From Polytrichum commune (taxonomy: Eukaryota > Streptophyta > Polytrichopsida > Polytrichales > Polytrichaceae): a stretch of DNA of 64,000 nucleotides. The notes under the pieces are model-generated. The model saw only the letters and a program-made list of their open reading frames with translations, ran no database searches and was not told where the DNA came from. The position numbers and the translations under genes were made by a program. The first letter of the stretch is position 1. Every line of letters starts with the position of its first letter. This document shows, one piece after another, positions 47,415 to 59,060 of this stretch. The stretch spans positions 35,595,081 to 35,659,080 of the forward strand of contig OX485809.1 of assembly GCA_950295325.1 (NCBI GenBank). Reading direction: 5' to 3'.

Positions 47415-47456
47415 GTGTCTCCTTACATGTGTCTCTTTACATGTGTCTCCTTTACG

Positions 47457-48515
47457 GGAATTAGAGGCAATGAAATGGCGGACGCACTAGCCAACGAAGG
47501 AACACTCAAAGACAAACCGGAAAACACGCCACACATACACATAGCACACGCTACCCCCTACTGGCTAGCAACCTCCCCCACGGCTACACATGATGGAGCC
47601 ATCCGCAACCTCCACACATTCATAATGAAAGATCACGAAAATCGAGAAACCTCACTAGCCAAACAAAAATTCCCATACGTAGCCAAATGGCTCTCGAATG
47701 AAGAAATCAATCAAAAACTCTCCAACCATTTTTGGAAACATGATAAAATACCCGACACACAAATTACCCAAACTCTAAAATTTAGATATGCCCAATACAT
47801 GGGTAACCATAGGAAAAATATATTTTGGCCCCTTAAATACCAAAACCCCAACTGCACACTATGTTGCACCAATGATAGAGACACATGGCCACACCTATTA
47901 TCCACATGCGAACACCCATACCTAAAAGGCCTACGAATCGCAAGACACAATAAAGCAACCCACCTCATTGCCCAAACCCTACAAGCCAATAAAAACACCA
48001 GGTTCTTCACCCTGACCAATGTGGGCAACTTGCCCAACCAACCCCAAGACCAAACAATTCCCGACTGGCTCCTCCAATGTATATGCACGCAAGCACCATG
48101 TCATTGTCAAGCCAAATTAAGACTAGACATAATGTGCATTATCGGAGCTCCCAACCAAACGCAAACCCCAATACTACCTTCCCCAAACCACACCGTACAA
48201 TTCATTGAATTCACCTACTGCCACGATAGATTCCCCGAACAAGCCCGCACACACAAACACAACAAATATGACCCGCTAATTACCACACTAAGAGCTAACG
48301 GTTGGAATACCAACCCCCTCATTACTATCACCGCAGGAGTAAGAGGTGCTATTCACGAAAACTCCATCGAACAATTAACCAACCTGAAAATCCCCAAATC
48401 CCACATCAAAACCCTCATGAAAAACATACACCAAAATGCCATTAAATACCTCACTTATTTGGTCTTAAATAAAAGGAAACTTGACAACAAACAAAACCCT
48501 ATCCCACCACCATAA
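47457..48515 (+). pseudogene. LINE ORF2 C-terminus: RNase H end, C-C-H-C motif, restriction-like endonuclease-type domain
   Basis: The frame is open for 352 codons and ends TAA at 48,513-48,515. It opens with GIRGNEMADALANEG, the final His/Asp-region motif of LINE RNase H. Next is a linker with WKHDKIPDTQ and RKNIFWP, a zinc-type cluster CTLCCTNDRDTWPHLLSTC (about 47,850-47,910), and a second Cys/His patch CICTQAPCHC. It is followed by AKLRLDIMC.., QFIEFTYCHDRF..AR.HK.NKYDPL and ITAGVRGAIHENSIEQL. That last part has the shape of the restriction-like endonuclease found C-terminal to RT in R2-type LINEs (R/K-x-D, then D/E-x-T, then K..KY and GxRG). The 5' part (APE if any, RT) is missing. The frame itself has no stop, which suggests a recent insertion. 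Confidence 0.8.
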
Positions 48516-48670
48516 GGTGGAAACTACCTTACATTACACCAGAGCCCACCTCCCACAGGAGGCATAACACCCAATATTGCATCTCGGATTCCCAAGATCA
48601 ATATAGGGCTAACGGGCTCACATTCACGCCGGTATGCATAATACGGGCGTTATCTTTTCTTTTCTTTTCT
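47457..48670 (+). mobile_element. 5'-truncated LINE
   Basis: A 13-bp target duplication TGTCTCCTTTACG lies at 47,444-47,456 and 48,671-48,683. The 3' end carries a (CTTTT)n tail, ATCTTTTCTTTTCTTTTCT, directly before the duplication. The body starts inside the RNase H coding region, so reverse transcription stopped early. It landed 42 bp from the MITE at 47,007-47,414. Confidence 0.92.
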
Positions 48671-48683
48671 TGTCTCCTTTACG

Positions 48684-51023
48684 ACATACTGCTTTAGGAA
48701 TTTAAATGTACCTTAAAAGAGTGTTCGTCTCCTTTGAGGCCAAATCTTTGTTTTCTCACGAGCACTTTCTTGCATAACAATGTTCCGCGGGGCCTTAACA
48801 TTTGCAAGCTTGATGTCTGAATATAACACCCATGCTCGTTGGTTAATAGTTGCTCAACACGAGTCGGCTTGAAGTGCGCTAAGTGAATGTGACCAAAATA
48901 GTATTGGAACATGCCCATTAATCATGTGAGTGAGGGCCACTTCACACACAAGAATGAACACCCGTGACCATTGCATTGTGAGATCTCTCATTGGTCGAAA
49001 AGGCAGAGATCATCCAAGCTCACTTCCCACCAGAAATTGAAGGCTTGATTGTCCAAACAAATTATCATGCATGAAAAATTTACAAGGATTCCTACATGGT
49101 AGAATATAAACAATGTTTCGTGGTCTGCTGGAATTTGCAGCAGGCCCACCTCCAAGAGGTAGGCCTAATGCAAATTCCGGTAGACCATGTGAGTTTCTGC
49201 AAAAACATGGTATTCATGTTTCTCATGGTACGGCCTTTGGTTGAGAGAGTCAAGGGCCCTTAGAATTACATGGTCACGGCTCTTGGCTCGTATGTGAAGT
49301 GACCCTAATGTACGTTACATTAATTTGCATCCAATGAAGTTCTACACCATCTCAAGTTGACCTAAACCGATCGAATTGTTTAGTAGTACTCATCTAAGTT
49401 ATTAGCAACCCTTTAATGGTCTTTGAAATGGTTGAAGCCCTTAGTTTCAAGTTTTCTTTGTTACTTGATTACCTATTTGACTCAAAAGGAACAAGGTTGA
49501 TGACATGATAATGTGTGGAATTTCCATTGAATTATGAAACTCATATATTTAGTACGTTCAATTCAAGGATTAGGTGAATTTTTGAGATGTTGGAATTCTA
49601 TTTCAAAGGAAAACTCTTCTCAAATATTTTGGATGTAGTGTATGATTCAATCTTTACATCTCTCCCTCTTGTCATTAAATTCCCATTAAACTCCAAATAA
49701 TGTTTGTAATTCATAAATGATCGTACATCATTAAAACCCCCAAGCATTTTAGAAGTTGACTTAACACAATTTCAAAGTGGATTGGAAATTTGTTTATAAT
49801 CTAGAACACTATGACATGTTGTTTACAAATTAATCTCGGATTACCATAGGATAATGTTTGAAATGATTTTGGCATATGTCATATCAACATTGATCAAGAC
49901 CTTGCCCAATTGAACATGCGAATTAGCTTATGGCACTCAAAGTGTTGAATTAGACAACACTCTACGGTGCTTGATTCTTGTTATCTTGCCTCTAGTGAAG
50001 TTGAACACATATGTATCTTGAATTTCATATGTCTTTCGAGGGGCTTGTGAGAGGCACAATACTCATATTAGTTAGTTTACCATGCTATTTCATCATGAAT
50101 GGTTCATCTTCTCAAGAGTATCTCAAATGTAATGTGGTTGATCATGGAGGAGCAGTGATTTTTATGTCAAGTTCCAAGAGAGGAGGATTGTCTACAAACA
50201 TTGGAGTGGTGAAGCCACATGTGGATGATTATACAACACTTCATCCAAATAATCACACATTCATCCAAAAGGTGGCAATTTCATCCAAATTTTAGAATTT
50301 TAGAGAATTTTTTGGCTTCATTAAAAAAAATGGAATAACAAAAAATCTTTCATATTCTATCTTTAGAGCCATAAATCACCAACACATGGCTAGATTAAAA
50401 AACATAGACAAAGAACAAACGTTTCCAAGAACGCCAAGAACCCTAAACCCTTTCACCTTTCGTGGTGAGCAATGTTTTAACTTACGCCATGAACAACAAT
50501 GGAGCAATATATGCGGAGACATGTTATTTGCACATTTGTGGACTATTGTGGACAAAAATATTGTAAATTTTGGTGGTCATTGTTGTTGACTTATTGAAGT
50601 TTGGAGAGCATAACATTATTCAATTGAGTGACGAGGTTAGGTGGGGCCGGGATAATGTCATGTAAGGTGCTAGAATTATACCTTATGAATGTTTGGAAGC
50701 ATCATGTGAAATTCGCAGAACTTAATAAGTGGATTCAACTTGAAAAACGAGTGAGATTCACGTAAGATATGGTCACTTAATATCAATAGAATGGAACGGC
50801 TGACAACAACTGAATAATGTTACAAGAGTGGATTCACCTTGTTGCCAATTTCTAATGTTCAGAAGCTAATTCGACCATGTTGTTGGAATGCTCCAAAATT
50901 GTAACTAACTAAAACGTCTTAATCAAAGATTGACATAGGTCATAACATGTTGGTTCGTTCGGCTAGGCACTTACAAATCTTCATCTGTGGAAAGTTGGTA
51001 ATGAAAAATTATAAACCTAAACA
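48684..51023. repeat. Segmental duplication, block U copy 2
   Basis: It is near-identical to 25,620-27,983 of copy 1. It ends at AAACCTAAACATG and is fused there to block D of copy 3, which marks the unit junction of the tandem array. It contains the unrecognised 94-codon frame at 50,011-50,295. Confidence 0.88.
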
Positions 51024-53564
51024 TGTACTTGCTTGTCGAGTTTTGTAATCATGCAGTCATGTCACAGATCACATAATTGCATTCCTTAACGTGTGATTGG
51101 CGCATAAAATTGATTAAGGTCCTCATGATTGTGTAGGTTTATTTCTCAAGTACCACAAGAAGTAGGGAGGGGTGCTATTTTGCCACAGTACGTTGAGCGC
51201 CACATGATCGCAACGTCTACAGACGGTGGTTACAACGGACATATGCCATCCAAGGAGCGTTTGGTCATGTAACATGTCACACCTTCCTATGTTTTCTATG
51301 CATTTTTTTCCTGCATCCTCTACTTCTTCTGCACTTAATTACTTCTTTTAAATCATACACCCATATTTGAGCAGTGTGTCATCAAGTGTGGATTTGAGAA
51401 CAAGCATCAAAAAGGCACATGTCGGAAAAAAGATAGGACTACATGCTAAAAATTTGTTAAAACATTCTAGATTCAATAGACCAAAATAATTGGGGGATCT
51501 CTATGATTATTTAATGAGCTCAAGAATCTTCATTTCAAAAATGAATAGAGATATACATATGAGCTCCAAAAACTATGAGGAAAATGGCCATATTAACAAT
51601 TTAGATTTGTCAATAATCTTGCATTTGATTGTGTATTTCATATCCTACAAACCATGGGTGTGGAACTAAAAGTGTCCATTTAAATGTTGCTATGTAAGAG
51701 CAAGGCAACCCAAACCTTGATCCCAACCCTAATAGCCCAATTATGGATGATAGTATAGGTTGAGGAAGACCCAATTGCCAACCTCAACCCCAACGCCAAT
51801 CTAACCCCAATTTTGGATGGCAATAAAGGTTGAGGTGGTATATATAAAGGTTTGAGCCCCATGGTATCCTTGATTAAGGGACTTTGTGGGGGCAAAGTTC
51901 ATGGGATGCCTCAAAGAGAGTGTCTTATTGGGCGTTATAACTATCCCTATCTCTAGAGATACTATGTTATGTTATTTTGCTCAATGCTGTTGAAAACAAG
52001 GCACATTTTGTGTCGGAATGTCCCCTATATAATCTTATTAGAGATAAGTTTTCAGTATTGTATATGAAAGTAGTTCTAGGGAGCCTCAAGTCTTTCTTTT
52101 AATTAGACCACCAAGTTGACATTAACCTCTATCTCACGAAGGCTACTACACTTCACCACTCTAAAAAATTAGCCGGTTTGAAACCATCATGATATACTTA
52201 CAATCCCATTAGCTTTTTTGACTTCTTAGACTTTAAAATCAATTTTATTTCATAACAATATGGAAACGGCCTAGAATTGTCACCTTCTACTAATCCTCAA
52301 TTCATCTAACAAATGCTCCTCCATCACGAGGAAGTGCCAAGTTTGCAAGTGATCTTGGAGACATGATGTGTATAGTTGTCTATACCAAATAAGGAAAATG
52401 ACAATTGCAAGTGCTTTTACTATGTAATTTAGCAGGTCTCTTCGTGGGCAACATGATATATCTCAAGATTCCTCAGCAATGTGTCACTTCTATTCATATT
52501 TGCACCAGATTATCCTATTCCCAAACTCAAATCGTGATAGAAATGACCTCTCAAAATGTGTTGGAGACTTGAAAGCTTCATTCAAGCTCTGTTCAGGGAA
52601 GCCTCGTAATTTGATAGATTTTAAGTTTTCTGACACACTGTACATAACCCAGTACATAATTCCTATATGCAGAAGAAATTTTGACTTCACGAGTGGCTAA
52701 AGGAAGCTCAAGTGGATCCATCACAATTCAGCTTACAAATTGATGCAGTAAATAATTCACTCAAATTGTAACCTTCTTTATTTAGATACACCATCATGAT
52801 GGGGTTTCCTTCATTTGAATTTCCACAAATGTAGGCACCAGTAAGTTATCTTTAGTTCAGTTTTTAGGTACTCAACACCACATCTAGCCCTTGGTGCAAG
52901 CAGCTGCTAGTTGCTAAATGATGACGTTTTCGCAACTAAGCAGCTATGTACGTGTGAGTATCAATGCTGATGCTAAAGTAGTTTGTATATGCTATGTTGT
53001 TCCCATGTAGTTTAGTCAGCTGCCATCATAGCTATTAGCCACCAATATGAACTTAGTAACCCTTAATAACCATTTGGGTGTCCTCTCCTCTAGGCCCTTC
53101 AATCATGAAGATTGACAACTTCAACAACGGAAGGGACATGTTAACAAGGATTATACTATGGGACTATGGAGAAATCATCCTCCAAAACATTACTTAGCCA
53201 TATATGGATGAGTTCAATTTTTCCACATTTGACAAGGCCTCCATTGTCTTATTTTCATGGGAAGAAATTAACATTGGTATAAATAATGAACAGTAGTAAT
53301 ATATATATTATGATGAATAATGTTTCTAGTGACTAGTGCCAGCATGAACATTATTGCCTATTAATAGTGTCGAAATATAACTCCAGCCGAGTTTTCGATT
53401 GTCAGCTTGTGTGTATGAACATGCATTGTATACTACCACTTTATTCATGGGACCAACATTATCATTATACTTTATTTCAAGATCCAGTGAACTAACCAAA
53501 ATGGCTTAGTAATGTTATGTCCTTCCTAATTCTGGATGACCACCTCAAGCTCTACGAAGGTGGC
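51024..53564. repeat. Segmental duplication, block D copy 3 and TLP3 3' flank
   Basis: It matches 41,436-43,900 with scattered differences and lacks all three transposons seen in copy 1. No recognised gene is present. Confidence 0.88.
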
Positions 53565-55449
53565 CTACGATGGGCACCATTCAACTTGGTAATTGCTCGT
53601 TGTCGGGCACACATACACATGGTTGGCGTCATCCGTGGAGTACGTGTATACCTGGGGACACACATTTGCGAATAACTCCGTCCCAGGAGTGGGCGCAGTT
53701 CCGGGGCCATCAGTGTTGTAGCAACCTTCTCCTGGAGGCCCGGTGAAGGTGTTGGGTGATTGGCAGACGCTATTGATGTCACTGATGGAGCAGGTGATGG
53801 AAGTGCACGTGAGTCCAGATGGTGTGCCAGCGGGAGAGGGTAGGCTGATCTGCATGGCGAGGTTGTATGCATTCTGCAAAGGTTGACATTTCACACCTCG
53901 TGAGAGATTCATCATAATAGTAGGAAATGGAAACAGAACCAATCATCAAGCACAGATAGATTGATAGATAGAGAGATAGATAGATAAGAGCCTTTCGCAT
54001 GCATGGCCACTTTCTACAAAATGATGATATGTAGATGTGTTCCTTTTGAGCATGAGAGAGAGCAAGAGAAAGTGGGCATTTTGTTCAAAGAAATTAAGAG
54101 GCGATTGAAAGCGATTGATCTTTGTCTATGTTTGTGTACCACAAGGCTGATGTCATAATAATCCTCGCCACCGGCATTTATGGTGAACTCAGCTAGATCG
54201 GCTTGAGGCTTGGCCTTATTCCCAGTCATTGTATCTGTTCCACTACTGGCTGGGAATGCCCAAATGACACCGCCTGTCCACGTGGTGCCCACATCAAGGG
54301 AGTAAGAACCGCCATTGGCTCCCAACACGTAGCAAGCAATGGTTCCGCTGCTGCTAGTTTGGCATGCTGTTAAGTCCTCCGTGCACGAGTTGAGGAGGTT
54401 GATAGTTGTATCCCCTACACATGACAAATGATAACATGAGTTGGACGATTCATTTTTAGTCAAACTAGTTTCTGCATGCGAGAAGGAGTCATGCCATAGG
54501 TTGTAGTTGACACCTAACCCACCGAATTGCGGTAGCAACAAGGTAGGCATTTGATGTCTACTACATCCTATCAGATGGCATATGACACATGTGACCCGTT
54601 ATCGAATGTAATGGTCAGGTCAAAAAAAGTTTTATTGATGTGTTTGTTCTTGGTTGGATATGAAGAGATACATTATCAATTGTAATTGATGACTATGTCA
54701 TGACTCTCCATAAATTTAGTGATCCATCAACAACATCGTTACAAGATAAATAAATAAATCAATGCAACAAGTTGTTAGAGTCTGTGTACTTTGTGCCACA
54801 TCATGGGTCATGACTCATGATACACTTCATCAGCAGACTGGTATAAATCATCAGACTGACCCACAATGGCACAAGTGAAATGGCAGCAATTTGGCCTTAT
54901 CATGCACTAACTTATCTGTTCGCAACTCGCATACGTACAGAATCATTCTTGGAGAGAAGATTGCATCTAAATCTTATGAAACTCATGTAGTCTAGAGCTA
55001 AAGCAATGAACACACATTTACATGAACACAAGTACATTGGATCAGACGTGAACCAATAACAGAAATCTAAGTTGCATGTGGCCCTCTGCAAGAATTTGCT
55101 AAGAGTACATGAGATTTTGGATCATCTGTTACTCATCAAGAAAGAATGTAATTTTAGCCCCTTCTAGCATACGCAGGAGTCAGAATCAATGTCAGACTTC
55201 AAGGCAATGCATGGTTACAGTATACATGATTGTCAAGTTAAGATCACCTAGCCTTCTGGGAGGTCTACAACTTCTTCACACAAACTGAACCTTGAAGCAA
55301 CTGATATTATTCTTCAATTGAGTCATGTATCAAATATGATGGAGCTTAGGGAACCGACCTTGAACAGAGCTGATCATCACCACTGACACCAGAACAGCCT
55401 GGAAGAATAGCCATGCAACACAATTGCTTCCTGAATATGCCATTGCCAT
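53565..55449 (-). CDS. Thaumatin-like protein (PR-5 family), copy 3
   Basis: Exons on - are 55,449-55,359, 54,414-54,140 and 53,873-53,565, giving 224 residues. The signal peptide is MAMAYSGSNCVAWLFFQAV... Exon 2 differs from copy 2 at six residues (for example TSSSGTIACY, TWTGGVIW, PASSGTDTMTG, NKAKPQAD), while exon 3 is identical to copy 2 in every base I compared. The motifs SLDVGTTW, LAEFTIN..EDYYDISLV and ..TYSTDDANHVY..YQVEWCPS and the ten cysteines are kept. It is probably a secreted defence/stress protein like its neighbours. The TATA box is at about 55,624-55,629. No lesion is seen. Confidence 0.9.
53953..53987. repeat. (GATA)-rich microsatellite in TLP3 intron 2
   Basis: GATA/GATT/GAGA units lie at the position of the TAGG and GATT arrays in the other two genes. 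Confidence 0.8.
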
Positions 55450-58400
55450 CCCGAAGGGTCTGAGTAATTTTCACTCAGAACCGCAATGTTCAAATATTGT
55501 CGAAATCCGTTGCAGTCCTATGATGGATTTGATCGAGCAGTATGGTGGGAAAAGCGATCTGATGTGCTATATATAGAACTCTTCAGAGGTGATTGTGAAG
55601 AACATCGAGTAGGAAGGGCCCAATTTATACTAAATATCGAGTGGCTAAACGCACAGGTGCACATATCACGATCAACCGTGCACGAAAAGGCCAGCCACCT
55701 TGCTCATAATTTCTGCACTTCTTCTTGACCGGCACGGCAATGTAACATTTGACTTCTCAATCTCCTCATAATTGAAAAGTAAATTAGGTCGGTGCCAATG
55801 TCAACTACTTCAATGAGGACTAGGTAACCTCCTCATAATTGAAAGTTAGATTGGTGGAAATGTGCACTTCTACAATAAGGACTAGGGAACCTTTCAAGCT
55901 GGGAGGATTAAGGGGTCACATGACATAATCATTTTGGCGCCCTCGTCGTTGGGTCCTCCGATCGTGGAGATCGACGGCCTAGATTGAAGCCATGGGAAGG
56001 AAAGCGTTGAGCTATGTGGAATGCACATGCTTTCCCAACCCTATAATGTCATCTCATGCACCAAATGGTCATAAACTAAATAACTAGTGAAAGTAGAGTG
56101 GATGATGAGCTACTTGAGCTGCCAATCATTCACCTATTCGAGTTGATTATTGTCCATAACTAATTAATTCTAAATAAACTCGGAATTATGGATGATATCG
56201 GTATCCTAGATGGAAAATTGTGGCAGGTTCTTAAAATCATGTTGTTTTTTTTATGAGCAATTGGTTATGGATAAAGTGGAACGGTTTTGAAACACCCATG
56301 TTGTAACAGTAATAACAAATGAGACTATAACAGATTTGCAAGATGACCTTGTTACATTGGCTTTGTAGCTCATTGATCTTTTTATAATGGTTTTGTTACA
56401 CTACAAACATACACTACAAATTGTTATGATTTTGTGACAATTTTGTACTCCTATCTTCATTTTAATCATGAATTCTAGCTTCTTTGGATTTAGAATATGA
56501 TAGGTCACATATGATATTTACTCACCTTGTATGTATGTATATATATTTGTGACGTGTTGATTTGACAACATCCGGTGACAAGGATCCACGCACTAGTAAT
56601 GATCGGTTTTCTTGTTTTCTGTTTCAACTCACGTCTGCCTACATGACATGTTATCTTGCCTTTCATCAAAGTTCAATTCACCAAAGTGAGGAAGGGAGAC
56701 GTGTTACTTGACACGTGTCTCTTTTATGACATACTACTGAAGGAATTTAATGACACCATGTGATACATCTTACCCCAAAACGTACCTTAAAAGAGTATCT
56801 GTCCTTCAAGGCCAAATCTTTGTTTTCTCACGAGCACTTTCTTGCATAACATTGTTCATCACCCAACAAAGGTTCCATGCATGGGGCCTTAACATTTGCA
56901 AGCTTGATGTCTGAATATAACACCCATGTTCGTTGGTTAATAGTTGCTCAACACGAGTCGGCTTGAAGTGCGCTAAGTGAATGTGACCAAAGTAGTATTG
57001 GAGCATGCCCATTAATCATGTGAGTGAGGGCCACTTCACACACAAGAATGAACACCCGTGACCATTGCATTGTGAGATCTCTCATTGGTCGAAAAGGCAG
57101 AGATCATCCAAGCTCACTTCCCACCAAAAACTGAAGGTTTGATTGCCCAAACAAATTATCATGGATGAAAAATCTACATGGATTCCTACATGGTAGAATA
57201 TAAACAATGTTTCGTGGTCTGCCGGAATTTGCAGCAGGCCCACCTCCAAGAGGTAGGCCTAATGCAAATTCTGGTAGACCATGTGAGTTTCTACAAAAAC
57301 ATGGTATTCATGTTTCTCATGGTACGGCCTTTGGTTGAGAGAGTCAAGGGCCCTTAGAATTACATGGTCACGGCTCTTGGCTCGTATGTGAAGTGACCCT
57401 AATGTGCGTTACATTAATTTGGATCCAATGAAGTTCTACACCATCTCGAGTTGACCTAAACCGATCGAATTGTTTAGTAGTACACATCTAAGTTATTAGC
57501 AACCCTTTAATGGTCTTTGAAATGGTTGAAGCCCTTAGTTTCAAGTTTTCTTTGTTACTTGATTACCTATTTGACTCAAAAGGAACAAGGTTGATGACAT
57601 GATTATGTGTGGAATTTCCATTGAATTATGAAACTCATATATTTAGTACGTTCGATTCAAGGATTAGGTGAATTTTTGAGATGTTGGAATTCTATTTCAA
57701 AGGAAAACTCTTCTCAAATATTTTGGATGTAGTCTATGATTCAATCTTTACATCTCTCCCTCTTGTAATTCAACTCCCATTAAACTCCAAATACGGTTTG
57801 TAATTCATAAATGATCATACATCATTGAAACCCCCAAGCATTTTAGAAGTTGACTTAACACAATTTCAAAGTGGATTGGAAATTTGTTTATAGTCTAGAA
57901 CACTATGACATGTTGTTTACAAATTAATCTTGGATTACCATAGGATAATGTTTGAAATGATTTTGGCATATGTCATATCAACATTGATCAAGACCTTGCC
58001 CAATCAACATTATGTAATCATCTCTTGTTTGTTTGCTACATTTTTCATACCATTGTTTTCTAAAGTGTTTCAAAAAAGACAAAAAGAAAAAACCTATGTT
58101 TGAGATCCAATCACTAGAATTGGATAAGACCTTACAACATTATGGCATTTTGAGTGTTGACATCCTTTTGACCAACATGCACTTAATCTTCACTTGGCCT
58201 CATTGGGTTTAGGTGTATCCAGGGCACACCTTTTTGTGTGTTGCCCACTCCAATAAACCACCAATTGCCATGCATGGTCATCTGCTCCTTGTGGGAATTG
58301 AATGGCATCCTAAGGTTCCCTCCAACACAAGGCTTGTTAGCAAGCTCCATTTAGGGGCACTTTAGCATTTTAATGTATATTGGATGACATTCAATTCTAC

Positions 58401-59060
58401 AAATAGCTCATGACCACAAGTGGAAAATGATGGTTTGTTGGAGTGGGCAACACCAAAAGGTATGCCATGAATAAACATTCATAAAAATCACTAAATTCAC
58501 CCTTGTTTCAAACAACACACACACATATAGTTGACACTAAATTGTTGAAAAACACTAGCCACTCTTAGTGTTAACAATGAGGGTACTTTAATTCTAGAAC
58601 ATACAACAATGTAGATCATCCTATGAGTTTATAATGCTTCCAGGACCATGCCAAAAGTGAGTATAAATTTCAAAATTACACTACCAGAGATGTTTATGAG
58701 TATTCATTAATCTATAATCTAATAATTTAAAAACAAATCATGTATTTATCAAACAATTTATCACATATAGCTAAAATATGTGCACTTACATGTTCCTTTG
58801 TTATTTTAACTACAAGTGTAATATTTACCTCTTGTAAATAATACAAACCTTCTTTTTACCTCACACGTTTTAATAAGTTTTGGCAAGGAACCCCCTTGTT
58901 AATTGAATGAGTTCTAATTGGAGGTATTGAGTAATATGTATGGTTCTTTTGTCTTTTTGCACTTTGGTGATGTGATGCTTTATATTCCGGAGCACAATGT
59001 AACATGAGAGGGTTATAGGGTACACAATGAGCCAATTAATTGGGAATTACCTGGGGGTTA
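55450..59060. repeat. Segmental duplication, block U copy 3
   Basis: It holds the TLP3 promoter and the whole U block without interruption by transposons, so it shows the ancestral arrangement around the insertions in copies 1 and 2. A ~1.2-kb deletion relative to copy 1 (26,886-28,112 there) is at about 58,005 (GCCCAAT then CAACATTATG). The block ends at 59,060, where it abuts the zinc-binding pseudogene. A frame at 56,806-57,012 on - is shared with the other copies and not recognised. Confidence 0.85.
55624..55629 (-). promoter_or_regulatory. Putative TATA box of TLP3
   Basis: TATAAA on - lies about 175 bp upstream of the start codon, conserved among the three copies. Confidence 0.5.

Noticed and set aside
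47412-47456. The first 15 codons of the open frame that runs into the LINE as part of its protein
   Set aside because: They lie in the MITE edge and target duplication, outside the LINE body; in-frame only by chance.
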